Shown here: positions 22,670-26,681 of the stretch, piece by piece
How positions within the stretch are numbered: the stretch's first letter is position 1
Layout: every line of letters begins with the position of its first letter
Assembly: GCA_030615565.1 (NCBI GenBank)
Contig: JAUWZC010000005.1
Coordinates: 1 to 26,681 of the forward strand
Source: Desulfobacteraceae bacterium
GTDB taxonomy: Bacteria; Desulfobacterota; DSM-4660; Desulfatiglandales; B25-G16
Direction of reading: 5' to 3'
DNA: 26,681 nucleotides
Translations under genes and position numbers: made by a program
Notes under the pieces: model-generated
Databases searched by the model: none
What the model saw: the letters and a program-made list of their open reading frames with translations, nothing else
Told to the model about the DNA's origin: nothing

Positions 22670-24628
22670 TCAACATGGTGGTCTAAATATGACAGTAAGT
22701 AGTCTGTCTTTTTCTATGGGTGTACCAGGTTCTGGAACTTGTTCCACAACCATTCCGCTTCCCTTAACAACCACCTTCAAACCCAATTGTTTTGCTTTCT
22801 TTAAAACATCTCTCACCCCAAGACCTTTTAAATTAGGTATTGAACCGGGCAAATCAGGACTAAGGGCTACTATTTTCTCTTTTCTTTCAATAGGATGTGA
22901 AAGATCTTGCTGACCTGCCCGCCATCTGGCAGGCGGGAATGATGGCACTACATTGAGGTGGTTAAGAGTCCAGTAACCAACATCGCTAAAAACAGGAGCT
23001 GCTACAATCCCTCCGTATGGAATCCCTTTTGGTTCATCAAGGGCAACCAAAATCACTAGAGCAGGTGAATCTGAAGGAGTAAAACCACCGAAGATGGCAA
23101 CAAATTTCGTATTCGAATAGATTTTCTTAATCGGATCAACCTTTTGTGCAGTTCCTGTCTTGCCAGCTACAGAATATCCCTTTATTTCGGCTTTAGGAGC
23201 TGTTCCATCCTTCCTGACTACTCCCTCAAGTACACCTCTTACCTTCTTAGCTGTTTCAGATGATATGACATCTCTTCTAATGAAGGGGTAAAAATTTCTT
23301 ATTGCTTTCCCCTTCTGATCAACGATTGATTTTACTAAATAGGGCCTCATCAGATGCCCGCCATTGGCTATAGCCCCAAAGGCCATGGCTAATTGCAAGG
23401 GAGAGACCGATATACCCTGACCAAAACAGAGGGTATTTTTCCCAATAAGGCTAGTATTTCTGATAGGTCTTAGAATCCCTTTCCTTTCACCCGGAAAATC
23501 TATCCCTGTTTGCTCACCAAAACCAAATCTTTTTAAATAATAATGGAAGCGCTCTGCTCCAAGTCTCTGGCCTATCTTTATTGCCCCTATATTACTGGAA
23601 AATTTAATTATCTCACTCACCTTTAACATCCCATAAGGGCGGCTATCGTGAATAATAAAGTTGCCAATGGCATACTCTCCCTTTTCACAATTAAGAACTG
23701 TTTCTGGACTAATTACACCTTCTTCTAAGGCACCAGCTAAAAGAAATGTCTTCTGAGTAGATCCAGGCTCAAAGCAATCAGTAATTGCCCTATTCCTCCA
23801 CTCAAATGGTTTAGAATGCCAGAAGATATTTGGGTTAAATTCTGGCACCACTGCCATAGCCAAGATCTCACCTGTCTGGGGCCTCATAACTATACAGACA
23901 CCACTTCTTGCTCTTGATCTTGATACAGCCTTCCTGAGTGCTTTCTGGGCCTTATAACTAATATCCTTATCCAGCGTTAAAATGAGATTAAAGGACTCCT
24001 GTTTCTCTATCCTTGGTCCATCAAAAACAAGAGACCTGCCAAGGGCATCATGAATCCTATTAAACCTTGTCTCTTTTCCCTCCAAAAACCAATTATATTG
24101 TAACTCTATACCCTCAAGACCTCTATTATCTTGACTTGCAAATCCTATAACATGAGCTCCTGTTTCCATGCATGGATAGTAACGCCTGCTCTCCTTGATA
24201 AAACCTGTTCCTGTTATATTTAGTTCTCTAATCTTTTTAAGCTGTTCTGGGGTTACCTTCCTTTTAATCCACGCAAAGGAACGAGAACTATGTAACTTTT
24301 TCAGCACATCCCTTTTATCTATATCTAAGGCCCTAGCAATAAGGGTCGCTGCTGTCTTCTTATCTTTTATCTTTTTTGGATAACAGTATAGTGAATCCAC
24401 CTCAATGCTGAGCGCTAATTCCTTGCCATTCCTATCAAAAATGGTTCCTCTCTGGCTTGTAAGAGTAAGCTTTCCTGTATAACTCTTCTTAGCCAAAGAT
24501 GAAAGTTGGCTCCCTTCAAGGATCTGTAATTGATATGCCCTTAAAAAAATGAGTAAAAATACAAGGAAAAAACAGATCCCTGTTATATAAATCCTGATTC
24601 TTATCCATCTTTTATTTTTTATATTCAT
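22670..24628 (-). CDS. ftsI: Septal penicillin-binding protein FtsI (PBP3/PBP2x type) with PASTA domain
   Basis: 652 residues; a class B transpeptidase that crosslinks septal peptidoglycan with FtsW. One N-terminal membrane helix (about residues 11-30), a dimerisation/pedestal domain beginning RGTIFDRNGKELA, then the transpeptidase domain: catalytic S290-T-Q-K293 in FEPGSTQKTF, S344-S-N346, and K490-T-G in AGKTGTAQK. The C-terminus carries one PASTA domain (IPNLKGLGVRDVLKKAKQLG, VEQVPEPGTPI). Between transpeptidase and PASTA, residues 565-572 are encoded by a GC-rich palindromic repeat also found in the ftsA-ftsZ spacer. The ATG start overlaps the ftsL stop (ATGA). A PASTA-bearing FtsI rather than the shorter proteobacterial PBP3 form is notable for a Gram-negative-looking cluster; it could also be called spoVD-like by homology. 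Confidence 0.96.
   Translation of the reverse strand: MNIKNKRWIRIRIYITGICFFLVFLLIFLRAYQLQILEGSQLSSLAKKSYTGKLTLTSQRGTIFDRNGKELALSIEVDSLYCYPKKIKDKKTAATLIARALDIDKRDVLKKLHSSRSFAWIKRKVTPEQLKKIRELNITGTGFIKESRRYYPCMETGAHVIGFASQDNRGLEGIELQYNWFLEGKETRFNRIHDALGRSLVFDGPRIEKQESFNLILTLDKDISYKAQKALRKAVSRSRARSGVCIVMRPQTGEILAMAVVPEFNPNIFWHSKPFEWRNRAITDCFEPGSTQKTFLLAGALEEGVISPETVLNCEKGEYAIGNFIIHDSRPYGMLKVSEIIKFSSNIGAIKIGQRLGAERFHYYLKRFGFGEQTGIDFPGERKGILRPIRNTSLIGKNTLCFGQGISVSPLQLAMAFGAIANGGHLMRPYLVKSIVDQKGKAIRNFYPFIRRDVISSETAKKVRGVLEGVVRKDGTAPKAEIKGYSVAGKTGTAQKVDPIKKIYSNTKFVAIFGGFTPSDSPALVILVALDEPKGIPYGGIVAAPVFSDVGYWTLNHLNVVPSFPPARWRAGQQDLSHPIERKEKIVALSPDLPGSIPNLKGLGVRDVLKKAKQLGLKVVVKGSGMVVEQVPEPGTPIEKDRLLTVIFRPPC
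22914..22937. repeat. Palindromic repeat inserted in frame within ftsI
   Basis: CCTGCC (22914-22919) pairs with GGCAGG (22928-22933), and CCCGCC (22918-22923) with GGCGGG (22932-22937). The 24 bases match 9905-9928 in reverse complement at 23 of 24 positions. On the coding strand it gives Pro-Pro-Ala-Arg-Trp-Arg-Ala-Gly without a stop or frameshift, in the linker before the PASTA domain. Confidence 0.85.
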
Positions 24629-24912
24629 GGCAAAAAAACTATCTGTTTAGGTAAGGGATATCTCAAATCAAATTCTTTAACCGCCTTATTTTCCAAACGC
24701 TCAGGTGATTTCAAAGAAGCTATCTCTAACTTCAGCTTTCGGTTGTATTCTTCAATTTGTACTATCTCCTTCTTTAATTGGCTCAATGAATAACCAATAT
24801 GTGTCCTTTCAAAACTCACCCAGACATGAGAAATTCCTGCTAATAAAAGTAAAAAAAGAATAATTGCAAAAAAATGGAATAATTTTACAGATCCCTTTCT
24901 TCCCTTCTTCAC
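24625..24912 (-). CDS. ftsL: Cell division protein FtsL
   Basis: 95 residues: a short basic N-terminus, one membrane helix (about residues 10-30, LFHFFAIILFLLLLAGI), then a periplasmic coiled coil (SQLKKEIVQIEEYNRKLKLEIASLKS) and the conserved FDL-P ending (FDLRYPLPKQIVFLP). FtsL forms the FtsQLB complex that activates FtsWI. Sequence identity is low in this family, so the call rests on topology and its fixed place between rsmH and ftsI. GTG start one base after the rsmH stop, with AAAGGA seven bases upstream; stop overlaps the ftsI ATG. Confidence 0.9.
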   Translation of the reverse strand: MKKGRKGSVKLFHFFAIILFLLLLAGISHVWVSFERTHIGYSLSQLKKEIVQIEEYNRKLKLEIASLKSPERLENKAVKEFDLRYPLPKQIVFLP

Positions 24913-24913
24913 C

Positions 24914-25849
24914 TTAAGTCCTTTCTGCTGCTCTCATTATAGCGCTCCTGGCTCTTGGGTTGACATTAATCTCAGCTTGGCTAGGCCTGAGTCCCTTTTT
25001 TCTCAAGGCCTTCATAAGGGGAGGGCTAGTGTCAGGAAAGACTGGGAGCTTACGAGGAGATATGTTATCTTTCCCCCTTTGGTGAAAGGCCTGTTTAACA
25101 AGCCTGTCCTCCAATGAATGATAAGATATCACCACTGCCCTTCCCCCTTTAACAAGCAATGAAGGGCATTCCTCTAAAAAATCAGCTATATTTTGCAGCT
25201 CCCTATTAACAGCTATCCTAAGTGCCTGAAATGTCTTGGTGGCAGGATGTCTTTTCCGAGGACGATATCTAGCAGGAATAGTAGTTTCAATAAGTATGGC
25301 TAATTGCCGGCTTGAAGCTATAGGCCCTTTTCGCCTCTCTTCAACAATAGCCCGAGCGATCAACTTTGCCCATCTTTCCTGAGCATAAACCCATAGAAGC
25401 TCCTGCAGCTTCTCTATGGAAATATTGTTAATTAATTCAGTGGCAGTTGCACCCCTGTCTTCATCCATTCTCATATCCAAAGGTTCATCCTTTATAAAAC
25501 TAAAACCTCTGCCGGACGACTCAAGCTGATAGGATGACACACCAAGATCTAATAAAATTCCGTTTACCTTATCAATTCCAATTCTTTTAAGTACTTTATC
25601 TAAAGCAACGTAGCTTTCCTTGATTATCTTGACCCTCTCTCCAAAAGGAGAAAGTCTTTCCTTTGCTAACCTTATTGATGATCTATCAATATCCAAGCAG
25701 ATCAACTCTCCCTTTGGGGCTATACGTTTAAAAATCTCCAAACTGTGACCACCAGTGCCCACTGTCCCATCAACATATATCCCCTCAGGAATAGTAATCA
25801 GATAACTAATAACCTCATCAACCATTACCGGTTGATGAGAAATTACCAT
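24914..25849 (-). CDS. rsmH: 16S rRNA (cytosine-1402-N4)-methyltransferase RsmH
   Basis: 311 residues; the SAM-dependent enzyme (formerly MraW) that methylates N4 of C1402 in the 16S rRNA P-site. Opens HQPVMVDEVISYL, then the SAM-binding YVDGTVGTGGHSLEI, LDIDRSSIRLAKERL, GILLDLGVSSYQLES, GRGFSFIKDEPLDMRMD, the helical insert with KRHPATKTFQALRIAVNREL, and VVISYHSLEDRLVKQAF. C-terminus NPRARSAIMRAAER is typical. AGGAGG five to six bases before the ATG; 12-base gap after mraZ. Normal length. Confidence 0.98.
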   Translation of the reverse strand: MVISHQPVMVDEVISYLITIPEGIYVDGTVGTGGHSLEIFKRIAPKGELICLDIDRSSIRLAKERLSPFGERVKIIKESYVALDKVLKRIGIDKVNGILLDLGVSSYQLESSGRGFSFIKDEPLDMRMDEDRGATATELINNISIEKLQELLWVYAQERWAKLIARAIVEERRKGPIASSRQLAILIETTIPARYRPRKRHPATKTFQALRIAVNRELQNIADFLEECPSLLVKGGRAVVISYHSLEDRLVKQAFHQRGKDNISPRKLPVFPDTSPPLMKALRKKGLRPSQAEINVNPRARSAIMRAAERT

Positions 25850-25861
25850 CTTTTCCTCCTA

Positions 25862-26320
25862 TCAGATTCCCATATCGGAAAGAGTTTGACTTATCCTTGG
25901 AAAAGATTTTTTAGCCCTTTCGAACTCTTCCTCCCACTTGGTCTTATCCCAGATTTCAAATCTGGTTAAATGGCCCACCAGAACTACCTCTTTATTTAAT
26001 CCGGCCAACTCTCTCAGATTTGAAGGAATCAAAATCCTACCCTGTTTTAAGGGACACTCTATAGCACCAGATATAAAATACCGGATGTAGATATTGGCCG
26101 CGGAATCAAAGAGAGGGAGATTTACGGCCTTCTCTTTTATTTTCTGCCAATCATCCCTGGCAAAGGCTACCAAACAGTTGTTAAGATTCGTAACAACAAG
26201 GGATGAATCAGCCCTCTTTTTCAAAATCTCCCTGAACCGGGCTGGAATAGCCAATCTTCCCTTTTCATCAAGTGTATGTCTTGATCTACCCTCAAAAAGG
26301 TCATTTATGGGATTTTTCAT
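25862..26320 (-). CDS. mraZ: Transcriptional regulator MraZ
   Basis: 152 residues with the two SpoVT/AbrB-like half-domains of MraZ: HTLDEKGRLAIPARFRE (residues 15-31) and CPLKQGRILIPSNLREL (about 94-110). MraZ forms a ring-shaped oligomer and binds direct repeats upstream of its own gene, controlling the dcw cluster. Exactly such repeats, three AAAGTG boxes with a 10-base period, lie 10-36 bases upstream of the ATG, so autoregulation is well supported. The gene is first in the cluster, 12 bases before rsmH. The third box (AAAGTGGG) takes the place where a ribosome-binding site would be. Confidence 0.98.
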   Translation of the reverse strand: MKNPINDLFEGRSRHTLDEKGRLAIPARFREILKKRADSSLVVTNLNNCLVAFARDDWQKIKEKAVNLPLFDSAANIYIRYFISGAIECPLKQGRILIPSNLRELAGLNKEVVLVGHLTRFEIWDKTKWEEEFERAKKSFPRISQTLSDMGI

Positions 26321-26329
26321 AATTTTTTC

Positions 26330-26356
26330 CCACTTTTTACCACTTTATGACACTTT
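26330..26356 (-). promoter_or_regulatory. MraZ operator: three AAAGTG boxes, 10-bp period
   Basis: Read on the minus strand, AAAGTGT (26356-26350), AAAGTGG (26346-26340) and AAAGTGG (26336-26330) are each separated by three bases. This is the AAAGTG(T/G)-N3 direct repeat pattern reported for MraZ in Mollicutes and similar to the TGGG-N5 repeats of the E. coli mra promoter. One box per helical turn fits a ring-shaped oligomer contacting one DNA face. Confidence 0.85.
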
Positions 26357-26375
26357 GAAACAAAAACATCCCCTT

Positions 26376-26381
26376 TGTCAA
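26376..26381 (-). promoter_or_regulatory. Candidate -35 hexamer of the mraZ/dcw promoter
   Basis: A perfect TTGACA on the minus strand, 56 bases upstream of the mraZ ATG. The expected -10 position (26353-26358) reads TCAAAG and matches poorly, so the assignment is tentative. If correct, the first MraZ box would overlap the -10 element, explaining repression by MraZ. Confidence 0.4.
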
Positions 26382-26681
26382 GAAAAAAATCAAAATTTCT
26401 TGAAAATTACATAGCTTCCATTTATATTTATTTTGCCGGAGGTGGATTAATCGGAAGAAATAGATAAATCAATCAATTTAATTCTATGGAAACAATGATA
26501 TTGATAACTTCTATTTTCCATCTAACTTATTAGAAATACAAATATAATTGATCTACGGCTGGACAATGCACTATTGACACTGTTGAAGATTATGTATGTG
26601 TATTTTCCCCATTCAGCCAGCCATACTGAAATGTCATGGGTTACATAAGAGGAGCCTACCTATTCCTTAATCGTTGAAAGC
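26382..26681. other. Upstream flank of the dcw cluster, nothing recognised
   Basis: About 300 AT-rich bases with no supported gene, RNA or clear repeat. A plus-strand TTGACA near 26574 has no -10 partner at a usable distance. Confidence 0.4.

Noticed and set aside
26571..26605. Plus-strand promoter starting TTGACA in the right flank
   Set aside because: No acceptable -10 hexamer at 16-18 bases and no gene follows within the window.

Overview
The window is dominated by one long minus-strand division and cell-wall (dcw) cluster, read from the right edge leftwards: mraZ, rsmH, ftsL, ftsI, murE, murF, mraY, murD, ftsW, murG, murC, murB, ftsQ, ftsA, ftsZ, followed without a gap by a radical SAM gene. 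MurE carries the DNPR motif of meso-diaminopimelate ligases, and the full SEDS/PBP/FtsQLA set is present. The source is therefore a rod-type, DAP-peptidoglycan, probably Gram-negative bacterium. The FtsZ tail (PTFLRKQAD), the dcw gene order and the style of the intergenic repeats suggest an uncultivated Desulfobacterota/Nitrospirota-like lineage. That placement is an inference and I am not sure of it.

Layout. 1-320: plus-strand 3' end of an AbiEii-like nucleotidyltransferase. 321-860: no gene, but remnants of repeats. 861-5701: a tight minus-strand operon of four genes (DUF885 metallopeptidase, a circularly-permuted-ATP-grasp-like ligase, a class I methyltransferase, a membrane-anchored archaemetzincin), preceded by a hairpin and a possible 24-codon ORF. 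6057-6573: a ribbon-helix-helix antitoxin and RelE/ParE toxin pair with its own promoter-like sequence. 6693-26320: the radical SAM gene and the dcw cluster. 26321-26681: the mraZ leader, with three 10-bp-spaced AAAGTG boxes that match the known MraZ operator, a TTGACA hexamer, and otherwise nothing recognisable.

How the genes work together. MurB-MurF build the UDP-MurNAc-pentapeptide. MraY and MurG load it onto undecaprenyl phosphate. FtsW and FtsI polymerise and crosslink it at the septum, positioned by FtsZ, FtsA, FtsQ and FtsL. MraZ probably regulates the cluster through the upstream boxes. No ddl gene lies in the cluster, so D-Ala-D-Ala must be made from elsewhere.

The most unusual aspects are: (i) the ligase/methyltransferase/two-metalloprotease operon, which has the composition of a peptide-modification or peptide-tagging pathway but which I cannot match to a described system; (ii) heavy colonisation of the dcw cluster by short palindromic repeats, including one sitting in frame inside ftsI that is 23/24 identical to a copy in the ftsA-ftsZ spacer; (iii) an FtsZ with two copies of the C-terminal PTF-R motif.
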